Positions 1 through 10,993 of a DNA stretch of 64,000 bases are shown here, piece by piece. The DNA lies in NCBI GenBank assembly GCA_026210745.1, contig CP110631.1, positions 5,022,001-5,086,000 on the forward strand. Reading direction: 5' to 3'. Origin of the DNA: Exobasidium rhododendri (taxonomy: Eukaryota; Basidiomycota; Exobasidiomycetes; Exobasidiales; Exobasidiaceae). The stretch's first letter is position 1; every line of letters begins with the position of its first letter. The position numbers were made by a program, and so were the translations under genes. The notes beneath the pieces were generated by a model. That model had not been told where the DNA came from, ran no database searches, and saw only the letters and a list, made by a program, of their open reading frames with translations.

Positions 1-1503
1 GAAGAAAGATCATGGTAAGTTTTCGGTGACGATTTTAAACACTTGAGATAAGCACACATGTATGCGACTCACGTAGGAATTGGCAGAGATGTAAAGCATG
101 ACGAAACTTGCACCTAGAGGAATACCGGACATCATTGCACCTGCCCAGTGAACGTAGGGCATGGAAGTCCAGGCAAAGATGAAGAGTGCAGCTGGAAGGA
201 TGGGCGCTCCTACGATCATCAAGGGCAGACGATCTTCCGGTCGATTGAAGCCGAACTTTTGCTGTTGCTTGTGGTAGTAAGGTTCCTGAACGAACCAGAC
301 GTATGTCATGGCGATTGCAATTCCCACAACAAGCGAAAGGAAAGTGAGGCCGACTTCGCCTGCGTTGAAGCCATGGCCTTCGGCGAAGACGATGGGGAAA
401 GCGAAGAAGAGCAAGTACAGCAATCTGGAAAATAGAAAAAGACAGTGAGACTTTGCATCTTCCTCTTGTAGAATATCCATCATGTACTCACGAGTAGACA
501 AGGCAGAGATAAAGAGACATGAAGATAATGATGGGTTCGGTGGCCAAGAGCGTGAAAGGACGTGTGATGGATGCTTTGAGGACGGTCAACAAGGCTGGCT
601 TCTTGTGAGCAACGTGCCATCGAGGTTCACCAGTCTCTTTGCGGAGCTTGGCCGCTTTCTTTTCTAGGATGATCGGAGCGAGCGTCTCGCCAGTGAAGAG
701 CGTGAGCACAAAGATGACACCGGTAAAGCCGAAGAGTGTCCAATACAGGTTGTGAAAGCCGTCTGTAGTTCCGACAGTGATGAAGCCACCGATGAGCGGA
801 CCCAAAGCTGGGCCGACGAAGATCAGGGAGGAGAAGATAGCCATTGGGAAACCCTTTTCGTGTGGCGCCCAGATGTCGCTCAATGTTCCACCGACGTTTG
901 TCATCGGCGCACTGGCAGCCAAGCCTGAGATCATTCTTGCGGCTAGAAGGGTAGCCAAGTTGGTGGCAAGCGCACACGGCAATGTAAAGACTAGAGGAGA
1001 GGATAATCTGCATCAGAAACACGAGATTCCTATTTACGCTCTCTCTCTATTCTTTCAAGGTGAAACTCACTAAAGTAGAGGAAACCGGTGATGCAGTATA
1101 CGGGGTATCGTCCGATTGCTTCTGACAAGGGGGCGAAGAGCATGGGACCAACACCGAATCCGACGACGAATAGGGTGATACTGAGATTGATGGGGACCGA
1201 GCCGACGTGAAGTCGCTCTGCAGCGCCAGTAAGATCACCGGTAGGCATAGACGAACCAATGGCGACCGAGAAGCACAGCAGACCACCAAAGGCAGTGATC
1301 AGCCATTTCCTCGTCTGGGTGAAGTTTCGCGGGTTGCTGGGGTCATCCTCCGAGAAGGTGACGAGGAAGCCGTCTTTCTCGCTGGCGACTTCGCTGGCGG
1401 TCGACTCCTCAAGATCCTTGTCGACAAGGTCTTCACGACCGACATGCTCGGTGAAGCTGTGGCTGCGGACTGGTGTCGCGTCGTTGAGGCTTTCGTTCGA
1501 CAT
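1..1503 (-). CDS. MFS transporter, DHA1 drug/polyamine type (C-terminus outside window)
   Basis: Plasma-membrane proton antiporter of the major facilitator superfamily, by family likely exporting drugs, toxic compounds or polyamines. Exons run 1503-1071, 990-492 and 424-73; each junction keeps frame (GTGAGT donors, CTCTAG and TTCCAG acceptors). A fourth exon must lie beyond position 1, because a GTGAGT donor sits at 72-67 with no acceptor at a sensible distance inside the window. 428 codons are visible. After a ~60-residue acidic, Ser-rich cytosolic N-terminus come alternating hydrophobic segments; the DHA1 loop motif is seen as PLSEAIGRYPVY, and GPALGPLIGGF fits motif C. The start codon at 1503 is the first in frame. 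The substrate cannot be told from sequence. It is a different gene from the disrupted MFS gene at 43.5-50.1 kb. Confidence 0.93.
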
Positions 1504-3241
1504 GCTGTACTACTCAATGGAGGGGAAGGGGGGGGCTTATTTGACGCAAGTACAGGAAGGGAAATCGGAAGGGGAAAATGATGTACAGACCCCTCTTTAT
1601 ATGTATGTAAACCCTGAACCATCACCGAACACAATAGATCCGGAAAAACTTGGCAAGATTCGGACGCCAAAACATTCGAAGGAGACGAAAAGAGAGGCCC
1701 TACGACGTTTCCAATGACAAGAAAGGATCGTGTCATTCATGCATTGGGCCAATTCTTTTGGTTCTCCTGTCGAAAAATCGGCCACTTTGTCCCGGGCTCT
1801 AGAGCCCGCTCAGGGAAGTTAGGCCGATTTAGATATTCACAGGGCTGTCCAGATACAAATTTGTAATAACGGTAGCAATACAAACGCGTACTAAGATAAG
1901 AACACGCGCTAAGAGGGGCATTACCAAAATATTTGACGAGCGGTAGTTGAGAAATGCAGCGAAAAGAGGTCTAGATCACACACGTTAGACTACTTTTCTG
2001 ATATATACTGTAGCGTGGCGCGCGCGCCCCCCCTTTACGTACTGCAATGATTGTCAGTCAGACGAGAGCCAAGGAAATTCCGTGGCTTCTTCGACGAGAG
2101 AAGCTTCGGGCGCGAAAGAAGGGCCCGCAAGTAGTGTGTGACATTATTGACCTAGTGTAACGAGCGTAAAAGAGAAAAAGAAAAGAAAAGGGAACCAGTC
2201 TGATTACAGTAGCAATAATTAAGAAGCAGCCTTCCCGGAACTTTTTGCTGCAGGGTCGGATGGGTATGTGCGGCCGAAGCTAAAAGTGGCGTTGCGTACG
2301 ACGTCGTCACGATCTCTCTGGTGTTATTGCACACATGTTTGCATATATAGGAAGCAGCTTCCTTACCGAGGGCACCTGATCATCCTGCGACGGTGGCCAA
2401 TACGCCACAATGCTTGATCGTTACGTGTATTCCTGACTCCAACGACGGCGGCGGCGGACGCTCCCTCAGGCAGCAGCTCTTCTCTATCGATCCGTCGGGC
2501 GACGCATGCGCTGGAGAAACTCGCAGTCCTGACACCCTCCTCTCGTTCGATTGGTCGCCCGTGCATCGTCCAACACGTTGTGTCATCTCTAGTAGAGTCC
2601 TTGGCTCATGTCCCAATGACTATTACTTGAAGGGTGTCGCCTGCTACATCTAGGTGTCAAGGCAAGGCTGCCATCGTCTCCAAAGAATTAGGAGAGCACT
2701 GGCCCTCTTCATCACGTTCCCTCCTCATTCCCGGTGCACCCTCGTCAATCAGTCAAGCTGCTTCATTGACGACCTAAGATAAGATCATGTAGGGGCATCA
2801 ACAGCCGTGACAGCCCGCATGAAAAAAGGCCACTTTCGTCTTTGCGCGCTCGGAATGTCGTGAGCGTACCACTCGGGATTTTTCCGTTTCAGGGCGGAGA
2901 AATCCTCCTCGTCAAAAATAGACTTTTACACACGCGCGAGTTAGGCTCTACACCCTTTGCTGTGGATTTCTTCTGGGGGCTAAAGTGATGACCAGCCTTG
3001 TGGTGTGTTCCACACGTAGGGCACAGGGTTTGGCAGCGTCGATGTGAAAAGCCGTCCTGTTATCTTTCGCATCACACACAATCCATATGGAGCGGATTCA
3101 CCCCGCACATCAGTATGATTCGCTGCGACGGAGGCGGACTCTCAAAAAGCGATTGGAGCAGTCATCCTTCCAATGATACAAGGGCGCGCTCTCGTCCAAG
3201 AAGAGGTGTTCACAAAGAGTCATAAAAGGCAACACTCGGCC
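1504..3241. other. Intergenic, 1.7 kb, no supported gene
   Basis: Only short overlapping ORFs without protein-like composition or splice-joined extensions. Contains a perfect 16-bp palindrome at 1793-1808 and a GC-rich GCGCGCGC run near 2018. Presumably promoter DNA of the two flanking genes, which diverge from it. Confidence 0.6.
1793..1808. repeat. 16-bp perfect palindrome
   Basis: CGGGCTCTAGAGCCCG, about 290 bp upstream of the MFS start codon at 1503. It could be a binding site for a dimeric regulator, or chance. Confidence 0.35.
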
Positions 3242-3776
3242 ATGGAGCATCGTCACATCATAAGATTTGTTGCCCCAATGTACGCTACATCCTCTTCCAG
3301 CGAAATCTCAGCCGGCCACACCGCCTCCGTCGTCTCCCTCGCAGACGTGAAATTGCGACGACACTCTACCGCAAGCAGCTTCGATGAAATGATTCTTCTG
3401 CCTCGCCTTTCGTACATGAAAACTTCGCGGAGGAAGAGGAAGCCTAGAGGAGGAGGAGTAGAAGAAAGACTTGACCGCTCGTCGTACCGTATGGCACTGG
3501 AGCCGCCGTTCATCGACTATCCCTACAACGATGCCTCGAATGAGTATTACGACCGCGTGAGTGTCCCTCTGTCTTTGCCTTGCTATCCCCCCATCCCCTC
3601 CCCCCCACTGACGCATGCTCGGGACCCCTCTCTCTCCTGAAACACAGTTCGCACCATACCGAGGAAGCCATGGGTATTCGTCATTCTGGAACGATCCACC
3701 TTTGCAGGTCTTGATAGCGTTTCTGTACCGACTTGCAAAGAAGGCCTGTGCCGCAATTTTCATTCTGGTATCATAG
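3242..3776 (+). CDS. Small protein with C-terminal hydrophobic anchor, unknown function
   Basis: Two exons, 3242-3556 and 3648-3776, joined by a 91-nt intron (donor GTGAGT, acceptor AACACAG, pyrimidine-rich 3' end). The product is 147 residues. The first ~75 residues are Ser/Arg rich with a basic stretch (TSRRKRKPRGGG). A Tyr/Pro-rich region (PPFIDYPYNDASNEYYDR) follows, and the C-terminus VLIAFLYRLAKKACAAIFIL is amphipathic or membrane-associating, so a tail-anchored protein is possible. The intron falls between two protein-like stretches, which supports a real gene. An upstream in-frame ATG at 3173 would add 23 residues. I do not recognise a family. Confidence 0.6.
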
Positions 3777-4156
3777 CGAGTGGTGTAGCAGCATGGCAAG
3801 TGCGTCGATATTGCAGCGCTCACTATGAAACGTGTTCTTCAAGTGATCACAATCAACAGTCTCGCAAGTAGTTGACGTTCCGTGCTCGTCTCGGGTGAAA
3901 CAACCCTGCTTCAATACCGGCGCCTGCTGAGTCCGGTCCAAGAGCTCTTTCAATCGTACAAAGTCGCAGGAGATAATATGTCAAGATTGCTACCATCGAC
4001 ATTCACAGTCTACAAGTACAAGAGCGTGCATGGCCAAGTAAAGACAACTTTCACCACCATGTAGAGAGTGCACTCGTGGAAGTAAATGACATCCACATTC
4101 ATCACTGCAGCATGATGCATCAGTGGCAGAGTACGACATAGACTGGTGCACACATT
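3777..4156. other. Intergenic between convergent small genes
   Basis: No ORF or structure that I can support. If the small gene at 4157-4489 is spliced at its last codon, its 3' UTR lies here (acceptor CTGCAG near 4108-4103, minus strand). Confidence 0.4.
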
Positions 4157-4489
4157 TCAACTCACTCGGAAGAGGCCAGGTGTCAGGGCTTCGTCGTCTC
4201 TTATGAGTATCTGCGCTGCTATAGAGTCCCGTCTCTCCATAGAGGGGCGACTTGGAGGAGCGTGCGTCTGGCGCTTCTCGACGTATTCGTCGACAGTGTT
4301 CACTGCAGGCGCCGCTACGATGGGCACGCTTTCCTGATGGACGACGTCTTCGGCTGCAATTGGTGCACTGATTTGATGTCGATCGACTTTACCATCGGTT
4401 GATGTCTTTGTTGTCGCTGTATCGATTGCTTGATCTTCGTGAGATTGTCCCTTGTTGTGATGGGAGAGGAATTTCTTGATAAAGTTCAT
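4157..4489 (-). CDS. Small protein, N-terminus shared with the 12.3-kb gene
   Basis: 110 residues starting MNFIKKFLSHHNKGQS. The gene at 12326-12529 begins MNSIKNFFSHHNEGQS, so 12 of the first 16 residues are identical; after that the proteins diverge. The shared part is a short basic/aromatic segment that could form an amphipathic helix. The rest is polar, rich in Asp, Thr and Ala, and likely disordered. An in-frame ATG lies 10 codons upstream, but the family comparison favours 4489. A TATA box lies about 70 bp upstream. The ORF ends inside GTGAGTTGA; if that is a donor, splicing to CTGCAG would put a TGA directly after Arg, removing only two residues. No known function. Confidence 0.62.
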   Translation of the reverse strand: MNFIKKFLSHHNKGQSHEDQAIDTATTKTSTDGKVDRHQISAPIAAEDVVHQESVPIVAAPAVNTVDEYVEKRQTHAPPSRPSMERRDSIAAQILIRDDEALTPGLFRVS

Positions 4490-4884
4490 CTTGTGACCTT
4501 CTCGTTGCTGAAAGGACAAAAGACAGTGGAAGAGGTATTGCTTGCTCTAGACCTCTTATATAAAGCTGCTCGATGCCCTCCATTCTATCAAGTTCCCCGC
4601 CCTCCTTTCATCTTTGATCGTTTTTTGTTGCAGATTCAAATTATTCTCACCGGGCACACCTCCCCCACACCCACTGACTGGATAAGGCTTGATTCCGCCT
4701 TTCTCGGGGTTTCTCCTTTTTTAAGATTTGGCTAAATTCTACTCTCGGGCCTTGATCTAAAAGTTTTTGGACGTTTTGACTGACACTCTTATTAGGCTCA
4801 TGGAGGTTGTATACAGGAGATGACAGACGAGGGATGTCTACCGATTGAGATGATGATCACTTGTACGCAGAAGGTGGATCAGAT
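4490..4884. other. Promoter of small gene and 3' flank of FMP52-like gene
   Basis: Holds the TATA box at 4556-4562. Nothing else I can support. Confidence 0.5.
4556..4562 (-). promoter_or_regulatory. TATA box
   Basis: TATATAA on the minus strand, 67-73 bp upstream of the ATG at 4489, in the context CTTTATATAAGAGG. The spacing suits a short 5' UTR. Confidence 0.55.
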
Positions 4885-5889
4885 CTATTTGGCGAGCTTC
4901 TTTGCGTCCAAGTTGTTTATGAAAGTACGACCACCACCCACATGAGTTCCGACGCCCATACTCGACAAAGCTTCCGTTCCCTTGATGCCAGCCATGGCTA
5001 TTGCTCTACCCACATCTGTGACCTGGATCTCGGCGTTGTCGGAGAGGCGACCGCCGATACTGGTCATCATGGACTGAAGCGTTTGACTCGCTTGTCAGGG
5101 AGGAGAAGAGATCACGCGACGTCCCTTTCCCACTCACACTGAAAATCTTCTCGGTCGTCTTTGTTCTTTCCCGTTGAGCTCCCGAGAGGAACGCAGGCCG
5201 GATCACAATACACTCAGAATACCCGAGCTTGGCTGTGAGGAAGGAATGGGGAAAAAAGGAGATATGTATGCAGACTGTACGTCAGAAAAGATTGCTTCCT
5301 GCGCAGTGTGTCCAAGTGTGAATACTCACCCAGCCCTTCCTCTGTTTGTCCTTTGCTTTTCAGATATGGGAGGAAGCTTTTGGTGTTTGCTCCAGAAGAA
5401 GAGCAATAGACGAGGCGCTGGCCGTTACCCTCGGCAGTGCTCAAAGCAGCTTTCGCCCCAGCCAAGACATAATCTCGGTCGATCTTGACAAAGTTGCTTG
5501 CTGAGCCAGCTTGTGCTCTCGTAGTGCCCACTGAATGAGTGGAGAGAGTGAGACATGTACTGTCAGTCCGTAGTAGTATGCTTTTTAGCTCTCAAAAGAT
5601 CTGCGGATACATACGCACAAGTGATGTAGACGGTCTCCGCTGCAATCTCCTTGATGGCCGCCGCTGTTGCTTTGGCGCTGCCGTTGTCATCCCTGGCATC
5701 ATCATCGATCAGCTTGTCAAAGTCGATGATGTGCTCTTCCAATCTCGTCTCACTTCGAAAGGTGGAATTGTCCTTGAACGGTCGTCGGCTGATGATGTGA
5801 ACTTTGGCGTAGTGATCTGACGATAGAAGCTGAGAAAGAAGACACTTTCCCACCGCTCCCGACGCGCCAAAGACCATGGCTGTTTTCAT
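4885..5889 (-). CDS. FMP52: FMP52-like NAD(P)-binding Rossmann protein
   Basis: Atypical short-chain dehydrogenase related to yeast Fmp52 (mitochondrial outer membrane) and metazoan TIP30/HTATIP2. Exons 5889-5619, 5530-5330, 5232-5138 and 5073-4885 give 251 residues, matching the family length. The N-terminus MKTAMVFGASGAVGK carries the nucleotide-binding GxxGxxG. The family block LGTTRAQAGSASNF appears only after intron 1 is removed, which validates that splice; the region around GYSECIVIRPAFLSG is also conserved in the family. Upstream in-frame ATGs at 5964 and 6054 exist, but the fold begins at Met 5889, which has A at -3. The substrate of this family is not established. Confidence 0.86.
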
Positions 5890-5964
5890 CTTGCCAGTAT
5901 CTGTTGCGAGAAGAGACGTAGGGATGGCTCTTGCGTTTGGGACGGAGGCGTCTGTACGACTCAT

Positions 5965-6996
5965 GTCGGCAGGATTTCTACTTATCTTGCCGTCATACAG
6001 GGTGAAGACATTCTTCTCTCCATAGATCCTCCCCGCATACGACCGCGGCCGCAAAATACACCGCGCCAGGTCGCGTTGACACAGTCCGCGGGTGGCTGCG
6101 CATCGACCACCTCTTACTTACCTCTGTTCGTATTCCCTCATCAGTGGACGTGTAGCCATTTCACTCAGTAATTGTTGCACGGAGCCTGCAATGCTACCAT
6201 TGTATCGCCTTGAGAAGATCAGACAGAAGAGCAGTGCAAAAAGACTGGACGTCGAGTTGAATTCATCCTTCGGAGGTCGTCACTGTGCGTATCACGTGCA
6301 CCCTCGTGATGGAGAGCCTTCCAAGCATGTGTGCCTGCCATGCGCATTGTGTCGACCGAGCGATTTTCAAACACCGAACGAGCCCTCTTTCCCTTGATTG
6401 GACCCTTGAGAGAATAAGTTCTTGTCCCGTTCGTGCTTGACATGTACGGCGACTAAAACATATGCAAAGTGTCATCGATTCTTAGCAGGTGTCATTGCCC
6501 CTGTACCGGGGACAAGATTCTTACGTCAACGCCCAGCCCTCATGCAAGGTACTACCGAATGTGTCGTGCGGGAAACAGGGCAGGCAGAAGAAAGTACTTG
6601 CAATACAGTATCCCTGAGAGATACTTTTATTTACCTAAATCAGAAGCCACATTGTACCCAACGGCGTAAGGAGATCAGTTAGACGAGTTTCCCCCACATT
6701 CCTTCATGAGAGTAAAGGGCTTGGTCTAGAAAGCAGCTTCGATAAAAAAGGGTGCACACAATGGAACGCTTAGTCGATACGAATTGTATACGTCATTGCA
6801 AGCATACAGGGAACGGGCAGATCAAACGATACAATAATCCCCAAACACACTACAACAGCGTAGGGGTCCAAAATAGTCTATTCCGACTTGACAACTGGCG
6901 AAAAGAAGTAAACCAAGAGAGATCCCCTTCGCTCTCCCCAAAGAGGTTCTCCATCAATACTCCCCCCTCCTCTACCCTCGCCTAAAGTCAATCTCG
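5965..6996. other. Divergent intergenic region, 1.0 kb
   Basis: Lies between the FMP52-like and aquaporin genes, so it should hold both promoters. Short ORFs here are not protein-like. No clear TATA box or repeat seen. Confidence 0.5.
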
Positions 6997-8523
6997 ATGC
7001 CGCTGAGAGAAGATCTGGTGGCTGGACTGGGCGAATTTGTCGGTACGACGCTCTTTCTGTGTGAGTCAAGTGGTGATGAAGCCCCGAGAAGCGCACCTTC
7101 CTCACACATATGAGCTTTCTTTCAGTGATGGCATTCGGTGGTGCAAAGACTGCTCTACTCACCACGTCCACCTCGCAAAATGAAGGCGTTCAAGCTGTCA
7201 TCAACAATCAGGTGTGTTTCAATACTTTATTCGCATGAGTCTCCTGGCTGATACTTACGTCCTCCCTCCTTTGGTTTATTATCACACGCAGACTCTCATG
7301 TACATTGCGCTGTCCTTTGGCCTAAGCCTCTTGGTCAATGCTTGGGTCTTTTATCGCATCACAGGAGGTCTTTTCAACCCGTGAGTTCTGGTCCGAGAGA
7401 CAACATCGATATCGTCACCTCCTCTGATTCTTTATCATTACTCGGTATCCTAGAGCAATCACGCTCGCTCTCTTCCTCTGCGGCGGTCTATCACCCTTTC
7501 GCGCCGCTCTTCTCACGGTCTCTCAAATCTTGGCAGGCATTGCAGCAGCCGCTCTACTGGCCGCCTTGACTCCGTTCGGCGGTGCTCAGCTGGTCCTGAC
7601 GACTCTCGGTACCCACGTAAACGTCGCCCAGGGTCTTTTCATAGAGGTAAAGTATTACGATTGTCGCAGGCTGCTTGCTTCGTATAAAAGCTCACACGAG
7701 ACCCTGCTCTTTCCTTTGTAACGTACTTTCTCAGGCCTTTCTCACGGCAGTACTAGTCCTCACCGTCCTGTTCCTGGCCGTGGAGAAGCACAAAGGAACG
7801 TATCTCGCTCCTATCGGCATCGGACTCACGCTCTTCGGCTGTCATCTCTTTGGGGTTGTGTGGACGGGTTGTGGCATTAATCCAGCAAGAGCGTTTGGTC
7901 CCAGTGTCGTTTCTGGCTCGTTTGTGAGTATAAGTCTTGGTGTGGTAGAAGGAAAAAGTGAAGAGCTCACCAACGTCCTAAAACGCTATTTAGCCTGGAT
8001 ACCACTGGATATACTGGCTCGGACCGATACTTGGATCCCTCACGTCGGTTGGATTCTATAAATTACTGCTGGTGAGTAGATAGATCCTTTCATGAGCTCA
8101 TGTGTGTAGTGGGTGTTCTCATGCATCATTACTGTTTCTCGCCTCTTGCAGCTCTTCGACTACACCTCCATTGCGTTTGCTCAGGACGCCAGTAAAGAAG
8201 AGGCTGAAAGACTGGAAAGAGGAGAAGAGCCGCACCAGCAGAAGAAGCCAGAGAAAGAAGACGGAGGGAAGACGGGTAGTGGAGAAAAACAAGATCAGGA
8301 GAAAGAAGGTCAAAGCGAGCCTGATTCGCATGGTCCTCCGGCTCGAGGTAGAGTGATTATGGTGTATCCATCCAAGCGACTGAACTTTCATCATCAGCAA
8401 GGCAGGTCGAACGTCTCGTCCCAGAACAATGTCGAAACACTGCATGATACCGAGTCAGTCGTCGTCGACCTGGATGAAGTCACCTTTTATGAAGCGGACG
8501 CTAATGTGGGGACAACCTCATAG
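6997..8523 (+). CDS. Aquaporin (MIP family)
   Basis: Membrane channel for water and perhaps small solutes. Seven exons: 6997-7060, 7126-7211, 7292-7380, 7454-7646, 7735-7923, 7994-8071, 8152-8523, giving 356 residues. Every junction keeps frame. Intron 3 splits the first NPA box (Asn79-Pro80-Ala81); the second is NPARAFGP at about 193-200 with the selectivity-filter Arg196. The sixth exon supplies the fungal aquaporin block PGYHWIYWLGPILGS. Six hydrophobic segments fit the MIP fold. The N-terminus is very short (MPLREDLVAGLGEF), while the last exon adds a ~120-residue charged, Glu/Lys-rich cytosolic tail that may be regulatory. Plain water channel versus glycerol transport cannot be settled by eye; the absence of a long insert near the second NPA favours the water-channel branch. 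Confidence 0.95.
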
Positions 8524-8634
8524 ACTCTTCTCATCAACCGTCGTGCTCTACTTTCGGTGTAGATCAGAGCTTGTCCAAGGATACGCTTGTATGTAACAGC
8601 ATCTCCTTCAACTGAATCAATGCAATCAGTAGTA

Positions 8635-9399
8635 TCACGGTGCAAATTGCAGCAAATAGTCGAAAGAGTACAATCCTGCCAGGACCGGTCCAGTCGCAGA
8701 GTCATTATTGGGATACGTCGTAGGCACGGGTCCATATGTCAGACTAATGTTGTACGGTGTCATGGAGTTGTTCCGCACACCAACGTAGCGAATGGCTCGT
8801 GAAGTGCTGGAATAGTGGAACCATTGCGAGACACTGTCTGTGCTATTGTCGTATGCACACTTTTGAAAGACGAGACCGCCTCCGTACCTTTGTAGAATGC
8901 CAGTAGTAGTATCTATACCATCCGCAGCCAGACACAGTCCTCCCGGCACTTGTAGCTGTCCAAAGTAGTCTTGCACAGTGTTCTCGAAGCCCATGTACGA
9001 GAAAGAGCAGGTCTGGAAGCGAAACATCTCGCTGCTTGATTGGTTGACAACGTCGTACAGCGACCCATACTTGGAACCAAATCGATAGGCTCGATCCCGA
9101 TAGACACCGTACGACACATTGTATTGCGCACTCTCGTTGGCTACCGGACGGGAGATCATTTGACTTGGAGGTTGTATGATCGAGCAATTGCTGTGTGTAC
9201 GGCTGAATTTGTTTGATTGAGCTCGCAAGGCATAGATGGGCGCGAGAACGGCTATCAGAATGACGCAGACAAGTATCGCTGCTAGGGCGAATAATCGGTA
9301 GGGATGTCGTCGCCAAACGGCTTTTGCATGATCCTGCTCCGTTGACGGGTTTGTCATCGACGTCTGCGTCTCATGGCTGGCAGAGGAGGCTCCATCCAT
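8635..9399 (-). CDS. Single-pass type II membrane protein with extracytoplasmic domain, unknown
   Basis: Uninterrupted 254-residue ORF. A ~35-residue hydrophilic N-terminus ending in basic residues (WRRHPYR) is followed by one strong membrane segment, LFALAAILVCVILIAVLAPI. The remainder looks lumenal or extracellular: several N-glycosylation sequons (NCS, NES, NVS, NQS, NST, NNS, NIS) and spaced cysteines. The stretch LVFQKCAYDNSTDSVSQWF resembles a beta-trefoil (ricin-B-like) repeat, but only one such unit is visible, so this is a weak resemblance. Converges with the aquaporin gene (111 bp apart). No family recognised. Confidence 0.72.
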   Translation of the reverse strand: MDGASSASHETQTSMTNPSTEQDHAKAVWRRHPYRLFALAAILVCVILIAVLAPIYALRAQSNKFSRTHSNCSIIQPPSQMISRPVANESAQYNVSYGVYRDRAYRFGSKYGSLYDVVNQSSSEMFRFQTCSFSYMGFENTVQDYFGQLQVPGGLCLAADGIDTTTGILQRYGGGLVFQKCAYDNSTDSVSQWFHYSSTSRAIRYVGVRNNSMTPYNISLTYGPVPTTYPNNDSATGPVLAGLYSFDYLLQFAP

Positions 9400-9960
9400 G
9401 CCCGTTGTCCCTTATTGCAGGTATAGCAATGAGTCCTTAAGAGGTGATCGAGAAACATCACGGAGAGGGCAGAGGTCGACGTTGGGAGGGGCAGTCTAAA
9501 TGCGGGGTGGAATGGCTTGTGTGGTGCCGGAGCTCCGAGGGTCTTGGCTCTAATCCACGTGGAGCCCATCAACTGCTTTATCTCACCGGCTGCCAGTATC
9601 TCCAATCAGAGAGCATGCCAATTGTGGTGTTCAATGAGGCAGGCTGGAAGGGAGAACTTCAACTTGGCATTCCTGTGAGAAGAATGAAGATCTCGAGAGG
9701 GTGAGAACGACTCCGCGAATTACGGACACCGACGACCAGGGGCCACGCTATTTATAGCTCCAAACTCTATCTTGGGTTAACAGAAATAAAGACGTGCCAA
9801 GTAGAAATTCTTGTTCTCCGTCTTTTTACTCTACACCCACCGGCATCGGTACCAGTCCTTCCCTGCGTCAAGGCTTGAGTACCTGTACCTACACCAGCGA
9901 ATACTCTACTCTCCCACGACAGACAGCTCATATCTCCCCCAAGCTACTTTTAAGAGGTCG
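9400..9960. other. Divergent promoter region
   Basis: Contains a TATA-like element at 9749-9756 facing the small gene at 9961. An ORF at 9444-9704 has no protein-like features. Confidence 0.45.
9749..9756 (+). promoter_or_regulatory. TATA-like box
   Basis: TATTTATA about 205 bp upstream of the ATG at 9961; implies a 5' UTR of roughly 175 nt. Confidence 0.4.
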
Positions 9961-10197
9961 ATGATCATCACACGAGGATTCTCCTTGACCAACTTTGTCA
10001 TTGCGTCCTCTGCGCTTGGGTTCCAGGTCTTTGTCCTATATCCGTGGCATCAAAAGCTGGACGAGGACTTTCAAGAGCTCCGAAGAGATTGCTTGATGGC
10101 ACTGCGCGAAGGTGAAAAGGCTCGCTTGGACAGATTAGCAGAGAACATCGAAGGTCAAGCAAGTCGGACGAACTCGAGGTCACACAGGTTAGTCTGA
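9961..10197 (+). CDS. Small single-pass membrane protein, possibly mitochondrial
   Basis: 78 residues: MIITRGFSLTNFVIASSALG begins a hydrophobic N-terminal segment that continues to VFVLYPWHQKLDEDF and then a charged alpha-helical tail (EELRRD-type, KARLDRLAEN). The layout, one membrane span followed by a charged helix, is typical of small inner-membrane assembly or subunit proteins of fungal mitochondria, but I cannot name it. The frame is open upstream to 9811, but Met 9961 is favoured because upstream translation looks like UTR. The ORF ends at AGGTTAGTCTGA; GTTAGT could be a donor leading to a further exon after 10240, which I could not confirm. Confidence 0.58.
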   Translation: MIITRGFSLTNFVIASSALGFQVFVLYPWHQKLDEDFQELRRDCLMALREGEKARLDRLAENIEGQASRTNSRSHRLV

Positions 10198-10506
10198 TCC
10201 AAAAGGACGTCTGAGGATATTCGCACATGAGCACCTACTGGCCATGATATACTACGCAAGCCGAGACATGCAACACTCTCAAGCGCCTTGGTGCACAGAC
10301 AAATAGAGCGCACGGATTTATTCACATACAGCACTTCGAGGAGCATCAGGGGTTCAAAGTACAACACTGTCTCCAGCAACAAGATCACACCACAGTCAGA
10401 CGCAACGACTAAGGAGAAGACACGGATCGGTGGTCATAGACATTGCAAATCACAGCTCCATCAATATAATTTACACACATGCAACACAGTGCTCGCTTCC
10501 GCCTCT
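10198..10506. other. Convergent intergenic region
   Basis: Possible last exon of the 9961 gene if the GTTAGT donor is used (an open frame follows an AAG at about 10281). Otherwise nothing supported. Confidence 0.3.
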
Positions 10507-10993
10507 TCAATGTGTGTCATTGTGCGTCTTGAAGAGATGCCTGTCTCGTTCTTCGAGGGCGTTGTATATGTCCTGTCCTCTCTGTGTAGCCATACCGGTC
10601 ATCTTGAGGTCGTTTGCAGTAGGCTGGGTCGCTGTCAGAGGATTACCTGGCATTCCGCTGTGTCCGTAGAAGATGCCTGCAAAGAGCAGCGCCACGGTGA
10701 CTCCTGTGACCGGCAAGGCGTAATTCAGATCAGTCGACCAGTCTTGAGGAGGTGAGGGAGGATGCGTCTGGATGTAGAGATAGAGCAGACGATGGAATGA
10801 GTAAAACTGCTTTGTGATAAACGATCCACCCCGTCTTGACTCTCACCTCGGCGGACACTCGACCTGGATTGCTCTCGGGAATGGCACTGGACACTCGGCG
10901 TGAGGTGCAGTAGGGCAATAGCCTCTTGCTGGGCAGGGAGGAGAGTGAGAGGACTTTCTTGGGCGCTTTGAGGAGGAGAATTCGGGTGGACAT
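10507..10993 (-). CDS. Small protein with presequence-like N-terminus and one membrane segment
   Basis: Two exons, 10993-10847 and 10806-10507, joined by a 40-nt intron (GTGAGA ... CAAAGCAG) that is not a multiple of three, so splicing is needed to keep frame. Product of 148 residues. The first ~40 residues are rich in Arg, Lys, Ser and Leu with almost no acids (MSTRILLLKAPKKVLSL), as in a mitochondrial presequence. Then FYSFHRLLYLYIQTHPPSPP, a membrane segment LPVTGVTVALLFAGIFYG, and a hydrophilic tail. Family not recognised. It diverges from 11292-11700 across 298 bp. Confidence 0.62.

Noticed and set aside
9444-9704. 86-codon plus-strand ORF
   Set aside because: Lies in the divergent promoter region with no protein-like character.
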